The notes below the pieces were generated by a model. It had not been told where the DNA came from, did no database searches, and worked only from the letters and a program-made list of their open reading frames with translations. A stretch of DNA of 59,106 nt from Clostridia bacterium (GTDB lineage Bacteria > Bacillota > Clostridia > Oscillospirales > CAG-272): positions 1 to 59,106 of the forward strand of contig JAFTNJ010000038.1 of the NCBI GenBank assembly GCA_017451915.1, written 5' to 3'. Below are positions 8,356-16,012 of the stretch, piece by piece (position 1 is the first letter of the stretch; every line of letters starts with the position of its first letter). A program made the position numbers and the translations under genes.

Positions 8356-9150
8356 ATGGTAAACGAGTATGAAATCAAGAAACAGATATGCGAGATCGGT
8401 AAGCGTATCTACGACAAGGGCATGGTTGCTTCCAACGACGGTAACATTTCCGTAAAGATCAGCGACAATGAATTCCTCTGCACCCCCACCGGCGTATCCA
8501 AGGGCTTTATGACCCCTGAGTTCATCTGCAAGGTGGACGCCAACGGCAACGTGATCCAGGCAAACAAAGGCTTTAAGCCCTCCTCCGAGATCAAGATGCA
8601 CATGAGAGTTTACCGTGAACGTCCCGACGTTAAGTCCGTGGTTCACGCGCATCCCCTGTACGCTACCTCCTTCGCCATTGCAGGCATCCCGCTGACCGAG
8701 CCCATTATGCCCGAGGCAGTGATCGCTCTGGGTTGCGTTCCGATCGCCGAGTACGGCACCCCCTCCACCGAGGAGATTCCGGACGCCATCTCCAAGTACC
8801 TGCAGCACTACGATGCAGTTCTGCTGGCAAACCACGGCGCTCTGTCCTTCTCCGACAGCCTGCTCAACGCTTACCACAAGATGGAATCGGTTGAGTTCTA
8901 TGCACAGCTGATGTACCAGGCAAAGATGCTGGGCGGCCCCAAGAAGCTGACCGACGCGCAGGTTGAGAGACTTTACGAGATCCGCCGTCAGTTCGGTCTG
9001 AAGGGTAAGCACCCCGCAGACATCTGCCCCAACGCAAAATCCGGCAAGCCCAGCTGCCACGGCTGCGGCGGTCACTGCAAGTCGGGCTCCGCAGACGCTG
9101 ACACCATCGCAATGGTAACCAAGCTGGTTCTGGAGCAGTTGGGAAAATAA
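8356..9150 (+). CDS. Class II aldolase (L-fuculose/rhamnulose-1-phosphate aldolase-like) with encapsulation tail
   Basis: This 264-residue zinc aldolase is predicted to split fuculose- or rhamnulose-1-phosphate to dihydroxyacetone phosphate and lactaldehyde. Zinc ligands are H97 and H99 (HAHP) and H160 (LANHG); GNISVK and TPTGVSKG form the phosphate site. Family members are about 215 residues. Here about 48 residues are added, made of a cysteine-rich linker (C224, C234, C237, C241) and a terminal amphipathic helix (DTIAMVTKLVLEQLGK) that looks like an encapsulation peptide. An aldolase inside a glycyl-radical locus is the hallmark of the GRM5-type fucose/rhamnose microcompartment. AAGGAGAACA precedes the start. 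Confidence 0.9.
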   Translation: MVNEYEIKKQICEIGKRIYDKGMVASNDGNISVKISDNEFLCTPTGVSKGFMTPEFICKVDANGNVIQANKGFKPSSEIKMHMRVYRERPDVKSVVHAHPLYATSFAIAGIPLTEPIMPEAVIALGCVPIAEYGTPSTEEIPDAISKYLQHYDAVLLANHGALSFSDSLLNAYHKMESVEFYAQLMYQAKMLGGPKKLTDAQVERLYEIRRQFGLKGKHPADICPNAKSGKPSCHGCGGHCKSGSADADTIAMVTKLVLEQLGK

Positions 9151-9168
9151 TCCCTCGGGGTTAGTTCT

Positions 9169-9645
9169 ATGAACCAATCCGAGATCAAAAGAATCGTTCA
9201 GGATACGGTTTCCAAATACAAGACCGACAAATCGGTCATGACCCTCTCCCTGGCGGAGAAGATCGCAGGCGCGGTATTGGCCGAAGCCGAGCGCATTGGG
9301 GTCAAGGCCGTGGTCTGCGTCAGCGACGCGGGTGGACATCCCAGGCTGGTCAAAAGCATGGACGACGCCTACATCGCAAGCTACGACGTGGCCGTAAACA
9401 AGGCCTTTACGGTGGTGGCACTCAAAATGTCCACCATTGCCCTGAAGCCCCTGGCACAGCCCGGCGAATCCCTCTACGGGATCCAGTTTACCAATGGCGG
9501 CAGGATCGTGATCTTTGGCGGCGGCGACCCTCTGGTCAATGCCGACGGTAAGATCATTGGAGGTCTTGGCGTCAGCGGCGGGAGCGAGGAACAGGACACT
9601 GCCCTCTCCGCCTTTGGAAAAGCCTATTTTGAAGGACTCTTCTAA
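9169..9645 (+). CDS. GlcG/HbpS-type (PduO C-terminal-like) protein
   Basis: This 158-residue protein is of the heme-binding/DUF336 family also found as the C-terminal half of PduO. It shows AVVCVSDAGGHPRLVKSMDDA and GGRIVIFGGGDPLV, with a closing GLGVSGGSEEQD, which is the family pattern. The first 20 residues (SEIKRIVQDTVSKYK) form a short amphipathic helix like an encapsulation signal, so the protein may sit in the lumen. A redox or cofactor-protective role is possible; the function is not established. Confidence 0.8.
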   Translation: MNQSEIKRIVQDTVSKYKTDKSVMTLSLAEKIAGAVLAEAERIGVKAVVCVSDAGGHPRLVKSMDDAYIASYDVAVNKAFTVVALKMSTIALKPLAQPGESLYGIQFTNGGRIVIFGGGDPLVNADGKIIGGLGVSGGSEEQDTALSAFGKAYFEGLF

Positions 9646-9683
9646 AAACAAATTACTTGCATATACACGAAAGGATAGACAAA

Positions 9684-10883
9684 ATGGATATGAAATCCGC
9701 AGACATCGAAAAGATCGTCCGTCAGGTCCTGGAGAGCATGGGCTCCTCCGCAGCTCCTGCACGTGCGACCTCTGCGTCGGTTCCCGCCACCGCCCGTGTG
9801 GCTATGCTTACCAAGCTGGAGCACTTCGACCTCAAAGAATATCCCATCCCCGAGATCGGCGATGACGATGTTCTGGTAAAGGTAGAGGGTTGCGGCGTAT
9901 GCGGCACCGATGCTCACGAATTCAAGCGCGACCCCTTCGGTTTGATTCCCGTGGTTCTCGGTCACGAGGGCACCGGTGAGATCGTAAAGATGGGTAAGAA
10001 CGTAAAGGTAGACAGCGCCGGCAAGCCTCTGGCCATTGGCGATAAGGTTGTTACCTGCATGATCTTCAAGGATAATCCCGACATCACCATGTTCGATCTG
10101 AACAAGCAAAACGTGGGCGGCGCAGACGTTTACGGTCTGCTCCCTGACGACGACAAGCACCTCAACGGTTGGTTCTCCGATTACATTCTGGTAAGAGGCG
10201 GCTCCACCATCTTCAACGTAAGTGACCTGGATCTGGATTCCAGAATCCTCATCGAGCCCTGCGCAGTGCTGATCCATGCGGTGGAACGTGCAAAAACCAC
10301 CGGAATCCTCCGCTTCAACTCCCGCGTTGTGGTACAGGGATGCGGCCCCATCGGTCTGATCTGTATCGCAGTTCTTCGCACCCTTGGCACCGAGAATATC
10401 GTTGCCGTAGACGGAGAAGCCAAGCGTCTGGAGTTTGCAAAGCTCATGGGTGCTACCGAAACCGTCAACTTCAAGGATCACAAGGGAATTGAGGCTCTTG
10501 CAGGTGCTGTGAAGGATGCCTTTGGCGGCTACCTTGCCGACTTCGCCTTCCAGTGCACCGGTTCTCCCGTGGCACACGCCAACATCTACAAGTTCATCCG
10601 CAACGGCGGCGGACTTTGCGAGCTTGGTTTCTTCATCAACGGCGGCGACGCCACCATCAACCCCCACTTCGATATTTGCTCCAAGGAGATCACCACCGTG
10701 GGATCCTGGGTATACACCCTGCGTGACTACGCAACCACCTTTGATTTCCTCAAGCGGGCAAAGGCCATCGGCATTCCCCTGGAAAAGCTGATCACCCACA
10801 AGTATCCCCTTGAAAAGATCAACGAGGCTCTTGAAACCAACCTCAAGATGGAAGGTCTTAAGATCGCCATCGTGAACGATTGA
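9684..10883 (+). CDS. Zinc-dependent medium-chain alcohol dehydrogenase with N-terminal encapsulation peptide
   Basis: This 399-residue MDR-family alcohol dehydrogenase would regenerate NAD+ inside the compartment (propionaldehyde to propanol). It could also reduce lactaldehyde to propanediol. The start at 9684 follows AAAGGA. Residues 1-22 (MDMKSADIEKIVRQVLESMG) are an encapsulation-peptide-like helix, followed by an Ala/Pro/Thr linker to about residue 40. The catalytic zinc motif is CGVCGTDAHE, with GHEGTGEI. The usual structural-zinc four-cysteine lobe is not obvious. GCGPIGLICI is the nucleotide-binding loop. Canonical pdu loci use an iron-type PduQ instead. Confidence 0.88.
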   Translation: MDMKSADIEKIVRQVLESMGSSAAPARATSASVPATARVAMLTKLEHFDLKEYPIPEIGDDDVLVKVEGCGVCGTDAHEFKRDPFGLIPVVLGHEGTGEIVKMGKNVKVDSAGKPLAIGDKVVTCMIFKDNPDITMFDLNKQNVGGADVYGLLPDDDKHLNGWFSDYILVRGGSTIFNVSDLDLDSRILIEPCAVLIHAVERAKTTGILRFNSRVVVQGCGPIGLICIAVLRTLGTENIVAVDGEAKRLEFAKLMGATETVNFKDHKGIEALAGAVKDAFGGYLADFAFQCTGSPVAHANIYKFIRNGGGLCELGFFINGGDATINPHFDICSKEITTVGSWVYTLRDYATTFDFLKRAKAIGIPLEKLITHKYPLEKINEALETNLKMEGLKIAIVND

Positions 10884-10899
10884 TCCGTAGGTGATCGCT

Positions 10900-11211
10900 A
10901 TGATGGCAACAGGTATTATTGAGGTCTACGGTCTGACCGCCGCCTTCGTTGCGGTGGACGCCGGCTGCAAGGCCGCCAACGTGACCGTGGAGACCTTGGA
11001 TAAAAACAAGCCCGGAAACGCCGACGCGCTTCCCGTTCCTCTGATCATGGTTGTAAAGTTCAGAGGCTCGGTGGAGGACGTGCGCGCCGCTCTGGAGGCC
11101 GCGGAGACCGCCGCAAACGGCGTGAGCGGTGTGATCAGCAAGCACGTGATCGCAAACGTGGAGCCCTCCACCGAAAAAATGCTCCGCATCAACGCATTCG
11201 ATAAAAACTAA
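10900..11211 (+). CDS. BMC-H shell protein, divergent
   Basis: This 103-residue single BMC-domain protein (TGIIEVYGLTAAFVAVDAG at the start) is clearly different from the four-copy family downstream, so it is a separate shell tile. The pore region is not KIGSG-like. A longer loop (KNKPGNADALP) is inserted before the third strand. I start at ATG 10900 behind GTAGGTG rather than at GTG 10891. Confidence 0.85.
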   Translation: MMATGIIEVYGLTAAFVAVDAGCKAANVTVETLDKNKPGNADALPVPLIMVVKFRGSVEDVRAALEAAETAANGVSGVISKHVIANVEPSTEKMLRINAFDKN

Positions 11212-11237
11212 CGAATTATTGAAAGGAAATAAAAACA

Positions 11238-11516
11238 ATGGCATTTGAAGCTCTTGGAATGGTAGAAACCAGAGGACTGGTAGCCGCAATTGAGGCGGCA
11301 GACGCAATGGTAAAGGCTGCAGAGGTATCCCTCATTGGTACCGAAAAGATCGGTTCGGGTCTGGTATCCGTTATGGTCAGAGGCGACGTTGGAGCCGTAA
11401 AGGCTGCAACCGAGGCAGGAAGCGTTGCCGCTTCCAAGCTGGGTGAGCTGGTAGCAGTTCACGTCATTCCCCGCCCCCATGCAGACGTTGAGAAGATTCT
11501 TCCTTCTCTTGACTAA
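11238..11516 (+). CDS. BMC-H shell protein, PduA/J type (copy 1 of 4)
   Basis: This 92-residue hexameric shell protein has the pore motif KIGSG (37-41) and the C-terminal [13 protein letters not shown] typical of PduA/PduJ. It is the most diverged of four tandem paralogs. Relative to the 11976 copy it differs at only about five sites: F3, E29, S31, K67 and D92. It forms the main facets of the shell and would conduct propanediol through its pore. GAAAGGAAA precedes the start. Confidence 0.93.
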   Translation: MAFEALGMVETRGLVAAIEAADAMVKAAEVSLIGTEKIGSGLVSVMVRGDVGAVKAATEAGSVAASKLGELVAVHVIPRPHADVEKILPSLD

Positions 11517-11552
11517 TTCTCCCAACACTCATTCATCACTCACGGAGGCACT

Positions 11553-11960
11553 ATGAAATCATTGGGATTTGTCGAGGTGAGCGGAGTGGTTGCCGCAGTG
11601 GACGCCCTGGACATTATGTGCAAAAGCGCGGACGTTTCCCTGGTTACCTGGGAGCGTAAGCTGGGCGGCCGTTTGGTGACCCTGGTGGTTACCGGCAGCG
11701 TATCTGCGGTAACCGCAGCAGTAGATAACGCCTGCGCGCGGTGCATCAAAAAGCCCTGCGCCAGCGCGGTGATCGCCAACCCCCACCCCGAAACGGTAAG
11801 ACTTGCGGAGCTTTCCGCAAAGCGTCTGGAAAAGCAGGCGCAAGCCAAAAAAGCAACCAAAGGGGGCAAAAAAGCCGCCAAGCCGGCCGAGCCCCAAGAG
11901 GTAGTATCCGAGCAGATAACGATCTCGGATCCCATCGTTCAAAATAAAACAGAAATATAA
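11553..11960 (+). CDS. BMC-H shell protein with Lys/Ala-rich C-terminal tail
   Basis: The first 90 or so of 135 residues form a BMC domain (GFVEVSGVVAAVDALDIMCK). The remaining 45 form a low-complexity, highly charged tail (KKATKGGKKAAKPAEP and beyond). Tails in PduK- and EutK-like proteins have been linked to nucleic acid or cargo contacts; here no known fold is visible. The gene interrupts the tandem array of near-identical BMC-H genes. Confidence 0.85.
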   Translation: MKSLGFVEVSGVVAAVDALDIMCKSADVSLVTWERKLGGRLVTLVVTGSVSAVTAAVDNACARCIKKPCASAVIANPHPETVRLAELSAKRLEKQAQAKKATKGGKKAAKPAEPQEVVSEQITISDPIVQNKTEI

Positions 11961-11975
11961 AAGGAGATCAAAATT

Positions 11976-12254
11976 ATGGCACTCGAAGCACTTGGAATGG
12001 TAGAAACCAGAGGTCTGGTTGCCGCAATCGAAGCAGCAGACGCAATGGTAAAGGCCGCAAACGTAGAACTCATTGGCACCGAGAAGATCGGTTCCGGTCT
12101 GGTATCCGTCATGGTTAGAGGCGACGTTGGAGCCGTGAAGGCAGCCACCGAAGCCGGCAGCGTTGCCGCTTCCAGACTGGGTGAGCTGGTAGCAGTTCAC
12201 GTCATTCCCCGCCCCCACGCAGACGTTGAGAAGATTCTGCCCTCTTTGAACTAA
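11976..12254 (+). CDS. BMC-H shell protein, PduA/J type (copy 2 of 4)
   Basis: This 92-residue PduA/PduJ-like hexamer-forming shell protein is identical to the 12591 copy except for R67 in place of A67. Pore motif KIGSG is at 37-41. AAAAGGAGATC gives a strong ribosome binding site. The high abundance expected for facet proteins may explain the repeated genes. Confidence 0.93.
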   Translation: MALEALGMVETRGLVAAIEAADAMVKAANVELIGTEKIGSGLVSVMVRGDVGAVKAATEAGSVAASRLGELVAVHVIPRPHADVEKILPSLN

Positions 12255-12285
12255 TTAAAAAACAAAAAACGGAGGTACATTTATT

Positions 12286-12564
12286 ATGGCACTTCAAGCA
12301 CTCGGAATGGTAGAAACCAGAGGTCTGGTTGCCGCGATTGAGGCTGCAGACGCAATGGTAAAGGCCGCAAACGTAGAGCTCATCGGCACCGAGAAGATCG
12401 GTTCCGGTCTGGTATCCGTCATGGTCAGAGGCGACGTTGGCGCCGTTAAGGCCGCCACCGAAGCCGGCAGCGTAGCCGCTTCCGCTCTTGGTGAGCTGGT
12501 TGCTGTTCACGTGATTCCCCGTCCTCATGCAGACGTTGAGAAGATTCTTCCTTCTCTGAACTGA
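12286..12564 (+). CDS. BMC-H shell protein, PduA/J type (copy 3 of 4)
   Basis: This 92-residue shell protein is identical in sequence to the 12591 copy except Q4 for E4. ACGGAGGT precedes the ATG. Nucleotide sequence over most of the gene is also nearly the same as in the next copy, indicating recent duplication or gene conversion. Confidence 0.93.
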   Translation: MALQALGMVETRGLVAAIEAADAMVKAANVELIGTEKIGSGLVSVMVRGDVGAVKAATEAGSVAASALGELVAVHVIPRPHADVEKILPSLN

Positions 12565-12590
12565 TGAAATAATATAGGAGGTATATGGAT

Positions 12591-12869
12591 ATGGCACTCG
12601 AAGCACTTGGAATGGTAGAGACCAGAGGTCTGGTTGCCGCGATTGAGGCTGCAGACGCAATGGTAAAGGCCGCAAACGTAGAGCTCATCGGCACCGAGAA
12701 GATCGGTTCTGGTCTGGTATCCGTCATGGTCAGAGGCGACGTTGGCGCTGTAAAGGCCGCCACCGAAGCCGGTAGCGTAGCCGCTTCCGCTCTTGGCGAG
12801 CTGGTTGCTGTTCACGTGATTCCCCGTCCTCATGCAGACGTTGAGAAGATTCTTCCTTCTCTGAACTAA
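12591..12869 (+). CDS. BMC-H shell protein, PduA/J type (copy 4 of 4)
   Basis: This is the last of the four tandem paralogs, 92 residues. GGAGGT at 12577-12582 is only 2 nt from the in-frame ATG at 12585 but 8 nt from ATG 12591. The latter also gives the same N-terminus (MALEALGMV) as the other copies and is the true start. A structured intergenic element follows. Confidence 0.92.
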   Translation: MALEALGMVETRGLVAAIEAADAMVKAANVELIGTEKIGSGLVSVMVRGDVGAVKAATEAGSVAASALGELVAVHVIPRPHADVEKILPSLN

Positions 12870-12880
12870 TTTGAGGCATC

Positions 12881-12965
12881 GGAAAATAAATCATGTTTAT
12901 ACGTGGTTTATTTTCCGAGCGGCGCGCTCGGAGCCCTTCGAGCGTGGCGCTGGGAAAATAAACAC
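12881..12965 (+). promoter_or_regulatory. Switch-like RNA element between shell genes
   Basis: The 133-nt gap between BMC-H copy 4 and the EutN gene holds three related 12-13-nt segments: GGAAAATAAATCA (12881-12893), its near-complement TGGTTTATTTTCC (12904-12916), and GGAAAATAAACA (12953-12964). The middle segment can pair with either the first or the third, so the two hairpins exclude each other. The second option forms a long stem over GC-rich inner arms (CGCTCG at 12925-12930 with CGAGCG at 12939-12944). This could set the lower dose of pentamer protein by attenuation or processing; that is inference. Confidence 0.5.
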
Positions 12966-13002
12966 ACCAAAAATTCGCCGAAAGGCTGTTGGAGATGATA
13001 CT

Positions 13003-13272
13003 ATGTTAATTGGAAAAGTTGTTGGAAGCGTCGTTTCTACCAGAAAGAACGAAAAGCTGGTGGGAAGTAAATTTATGATCGTGGAGACCTGTGCCCAGAC
13101 CGGAAACGCCAAGCGCATCGTTGCCGTGGATAACGTAGGCGCCGGCATTGGCGAAATGGTGCTGGTAGCTACGGGCAGTGCCGCACGCATCGGCTGTGAT
13201 CAGCCCTCCTCCCCCATTGATGCCGCCATTGTTGGTATTATTGACAGCGGCATTGGTATCGTTGAGGAATAA
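13003..13272 (+). CDS. EutN/CcmL-type BMC-P vertex protein
   Basis: This 89-residue pentameric protein caps the shell vertices. MLIGKVVGSVVSTRKNEKL, then VAVDNVGAGIGEMVLVATGSAAR and a C-terminal AAIVGIIDS, are the standard BMC-P blocks. I start at ATG 13003 behind TTGGAGATG. The 44 residues that would extend it upstream translate the structured intergenic element and are not protein-like. Confidence 0.93.
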   Translation: MLIGKVVGSVVSTRKNEKLVGSKFMIVETCAQTGNAKRIVAVDNVGAGIGEMVLVATGSAARIGCDQPSSPIDAAIVGIIDSGIGIVEE

Positions 13273-13299
13273 TCCAATTTGAAGCAAGGATAAAGAACC

Positions 13300-14619
13300 A
13301 TGCAACTAAACGAAATCAAAACCCTCCTGCGAGATATGGGTGTGGTAGGAGCCGGCGGCGCCGGATTCCCCAGCTACGCCAAGCTCTCGGATCACGTGGA
13401 CACCATTCTTCTGAACTGCGCCGAGTGCGAGCCGTTATTGAAGGTTCACCGCCAGGTGCTGGAGGAATACACGGAGGAGATCCTTTCCGCCCTCTCCCAA
13501 CTGCTCAAGGCATCGGGAGCCAAGGAAGGCATTGTTGCCATCAAGGCACACTACACCTCCACGGTAGAGGCACTGGAGAGCGTGATCGGGGAGTATCCCG
13601 GTCTGTCCATCCACAAGCTGGCCTCGGTCTACCCCGCGGGAGATGAAATCATTTTGATCAAGGAGGTTACCGGTCGCACCGTGCCTCCCGGAAAGCTTCC
13701 CCTCTCGGTGGGCGTTACCGTTTGCAATGTGGAATCGGTCTATAATGTCTACCAGGCAATGAAGGGACATCCCGTAACCCAAAAATACGTCACCGTGGCC
13801 GGCGAGGTCGCCCACCCCATGACCCTTTGCGTTCCCCTTGGAACCACCATTGGAGAATTGCTGCAGGCCGCAGGCGGTGTGACCGTGGAGAATCCCCGCT
13901 ACATCAACGGCGGTCCCATGATGGGACGCTTGATCTCTCCCCGTGACGTAGTGACCAAGACCACCAACGCGGTGATCGTTCTCCCTGAGAACCATACCGT
14001 GGTGATGAATAAAAATCTGAACCCCTCCATCAACCTGCGTCGGGCCATGTCCACCTGCTGCCAATGCCGCAGCTGCACCGAGCTCTGCTCGCGTCACGTC
14101 CTTGGCTACCCCGTAGAGCCGCACGCGGTCATGCGTCTGCTCTCCAACGGTGGAAAGGGCGATCCCACCGCCGTGGAAGGCTCCATGTTCTGCTCGGGCT
14201 GCGGACTTTGCGAAACCTATTCCTGTCCTCAAGGACTCTCCCCCAAGGCCATGATCACCGCGCTCAAGAACGCGGCACGGCAATCGGGCTATAAGCCCCC
14301 CGAGGAGGTTCCGCTGGTACAGATCAAGGACCCCGACCTGAAAAAGGTCTCGGTGGAACGCTTGACCATGCGTCTGGGACTGAAAAAATACGACGTTCCC
14401 GCGCCTCTGAATCACGCTTTTGAAACCAAAAGCGTAAAGCTTCTGCTCTCCCAGCATCTGGGTGCGCCTGCCGTTCCCGTGGTGGCCGAGGGCGACACCG
14501 TTGCCTGCGGTGATTTGATTGCCGCCTACAAGGAGGATGCCTTGAGCGTCAACATTCACGCATCCATCAGCGGCACCGTGGTTGCCGTTACCGATAAATA
14601 CGTTAAAATCAAGAAATAA
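13300..14619 (+). CDS. pduS: PduS/RnfC-like flavin iron-sulfur oxidoreductase
   Basis: This 439-residue RnfC-family protein has a glycine-rich GVVGAGGAGFPSYAK at residues 11-25 (NADH/FMN site). Two 4Fe-4S motifs follow: CCQCRSCTELC (253-263) and CSGCGLCETYSCP (about 298-310). A C-terminal SLBB/barrel-like domain ends in ISGTVV. In B12-type pdu loci PduS is the cobalamin reductase. This locus has no B12 enzyme, so it more likely passes electrons across the shell, possibly through the PduT cluster encoded next. Confidence 0.88.
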   Translation: MQLNEIKTLLRDMGVVGAGGAGFPSYAKLSDHVDTILLNCAECEPLLKVHRQVLEEYTEEILSALSQLLKASGAKEGIVAIKAHYTSTVEALESVIGEYPGLSIHKLASVYPAGDEIILIKEVTGRTVPPGKLPLSVGVTVCNVESVYNVYQAMKGHPVTQKYVTVAGEVAHPMTLCVPLGTTIGELLQAAGGVTVENPRYINGGPMMGRLISPRDVVTKTTNAVIVLPENHTVVMNKNLNPSINLRRAMSTCCQCRSCTELCSRHVLGYPVEPHAVMRLLSNGGKGDPTAVEGSMFCSGCGLCETYSCPQGLSPKAMITALKNAARQSGYKPPEEVPLVQIKDPDLKKVSVERLTMRLGLKKYDVPAPLNHAFETKSVKLLLSQHLGAPAVPVVAEGDTVACGDLIAAYKEDALSVNIHASISGTVVAVTDKYVKIKK

Positions 14620-14646
14620 CCGCTTTTTTGAAAAGGAAAACAACAA

Positions 14647-15192
14647 ATGAAAAAAGCACTTGGAATGATTGAATTCAAAACCGTTGCCTCGGGCATTACC
14701 GCCACCGACGTCATGCTGAAAACCGCGGACGTGGAAGTGGTTCAGGCCAACCCCGTGTGCCCCGGAAAATACCTGGCAACCATTGCGGGCGAGCTCAGCT
14801 CGGTACGCGCCGCCATTGACGCCGCCGAGAAATACAATCCCGCCATGCTGGTGGACAAATTCGTGCTGGGCAATCCCCACGAATCGGTTCAGCCTGCCAT
14901 CAGCGGTGCCCTGGAGATCCAGAATAAGAGTGCCATTGGTATTCTGGAAACCTTTACCGCGGCCTCCGCTGTGGTTGCCGCCGACACCGCCGCCAAAACC
15001 GCCTTGGTGGAATTGGTAGAGGTTCGTCTGGCCAAGGGAATGTGTGGCAAATCCTACATCATCCTTACCGGTAGCGTTTCCTCGGTGAGTGCCGCCATTG
15101 AACGCGCAAAGGCAGGTGTGGAGGACGGTCTGTTGCTGGATTCCTCCATTATCGCCGGTCCCGACGAACGCCTCTGGGAAAGCATTCTTTAA
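14647..15192 (+). CDS. pduT: PduT-like BMC-T shell protein with 4Fe-4S pore
   Basis: This 181-residue protein has two fused BMC domains (GMIEFKTVASGITATD and IGILETFTAASAVVAAD). C38 in NPVCPGKY corresponds to the PduT cysteine that binds a 4Fe-4S cluster at the trimer pore. Placement right after the pduS-like gene supports a transmembrane-like electron path between lumen and cytoplasm. Confidence 0.92.
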   Translation: MKKALGMIEFKTVASGITATDVMLKTADVEVVQANPVCPGKYLATIAGELSSVRAAIDAAEKYNPAMLVDKFVLGNPHESVQPAISGALEIQNKSAIGILETFTAASAVVAADTAAKTALVELVEVRLAKGMCGKSYIILTGSVSSVSAAIERAKAGVEDGLLLDSSIIAGPDERLWESIL

Positions 15193-15213
15193 TTTTGAAC
15201 GGAGGTATTCCCC

Positions 15214-15972
15214 TTGCTGGCCATTGAACGAAGAAGAGAAATTATCGCAAGACTCGCCACCAACGGAAAAGTGATCGTTACCGAGCTGGCAAGAGATTTT
15301 TGCGTTACCGAAGAAACCATTCGGCGCGATCTGGAAAAGCTGGACAAGGAAGGCCTGGTCTCCAAAACCTATGGAGGCGCGGTCTCCAAGCACAGCCCTG
15401 CCCTGGATCTCCCCTACAACATTCGCGAGAGCGTGAACGTTGCCGAAAAGCAGCGCATCGCCAACAAAATTGCCGAATCCATTGAAGACGGCGAGCGGAT
15501 CATGCTGGACTCCAGCTCCACCGCCCTCTACATTGTAAAGCGACTGAAGGACAAGAAAAATCTGACCATCATCACCAACGGCATCAAGATCCTCTTTGAG
15601 GTTGCCGATAAGCAGGATTGGACGGTGCTTTCCACCGGCGGCGTGCTCAAAAAGAACGCCCTTGCCCTGACCGGCTCCTCGGCCGAGAAGATGATCGCCT
15701 CCTACCACGTGGATACCGCCATTTGCTCCTGCAAGGGCTTGGATGCCGACGTTGGAGTTACCGACTCCAACGAAAACGATTCCCTGATCAAGCAGGCCAT
15801 GTTCCAATCGGCAGAACGACGGATCCTGGCGGCGGACAGCGGAAAGTTTGACAAAAAATCCTTTGTAAAGGTGGTCGAGCTCTCGGGAATCGATATGATC
15901 GTAACCGACGCTCCTCCCTCTGAAAAATGGCAAAAGGCCTGCGCCGAGCGCAACATTCCCCTGCTTTACTGA
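15214..15972 (+). CDS. DeoR-family transcriptional regulator (TTG start)
   Basis: This 252-residue protein has an N-terminal winged helix (VTELARDFCVTEETIRRDLEKLDKEG, residues about 21-46), the DeoR signature. A sugar-phosphate-binding domain of the ISOCOT fold follows, with DSSSTALYIV and a closing DAPP. The start is a TTG at 15214, 7 nt after GGAGGT (15201-15206). It is encoded inside the operon it probably controls. A likely effector is fuculose or rhamnulose phosphate or DHAP, which is inference from the aldolase gene. Confidence 0.88.
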   Translation: MLAIERRREIIARLATNGKVIVTELARDFCVTEETIRRDLEKLDKEGLVSKTYGGAVSKHSPALDLPYNIRESVNVAEKQRIANKIAESIEDGERIMLDSSSTALYIVKRLKDKKNLTIITNGIKILFEVADKQDWTVLSTGGVLKKNALALTGSSAEKMIASYHVDTAICSCKGLDADVGVTDSNENDSLIKQAMFQSAERRILAADSGKFDKKSFVKVVELSGIDMIVTDAPPSEKWQKACAERNIPLLY

Positions 15973-16012
15973 TCCCTCTGATAATAAAACCGAAAGGATA
16001 GCAATAAATCTT

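Noticed and set aside
11238-12869. Repeats as a CRISPR-like array
   Set aside because: The repeat units are whole BMC-H genes with individual ribosome sites. There are no short repeat-spacer units anywhere in the window.
13300-14619. PduS as cobalamin reductase implying a B12-dependent pathway
   Set aside because: No B12 diol dehydratase subunits, reactivase or adenosyltransferase genes are present; the dehydratase is a glycyl radical enzyme.
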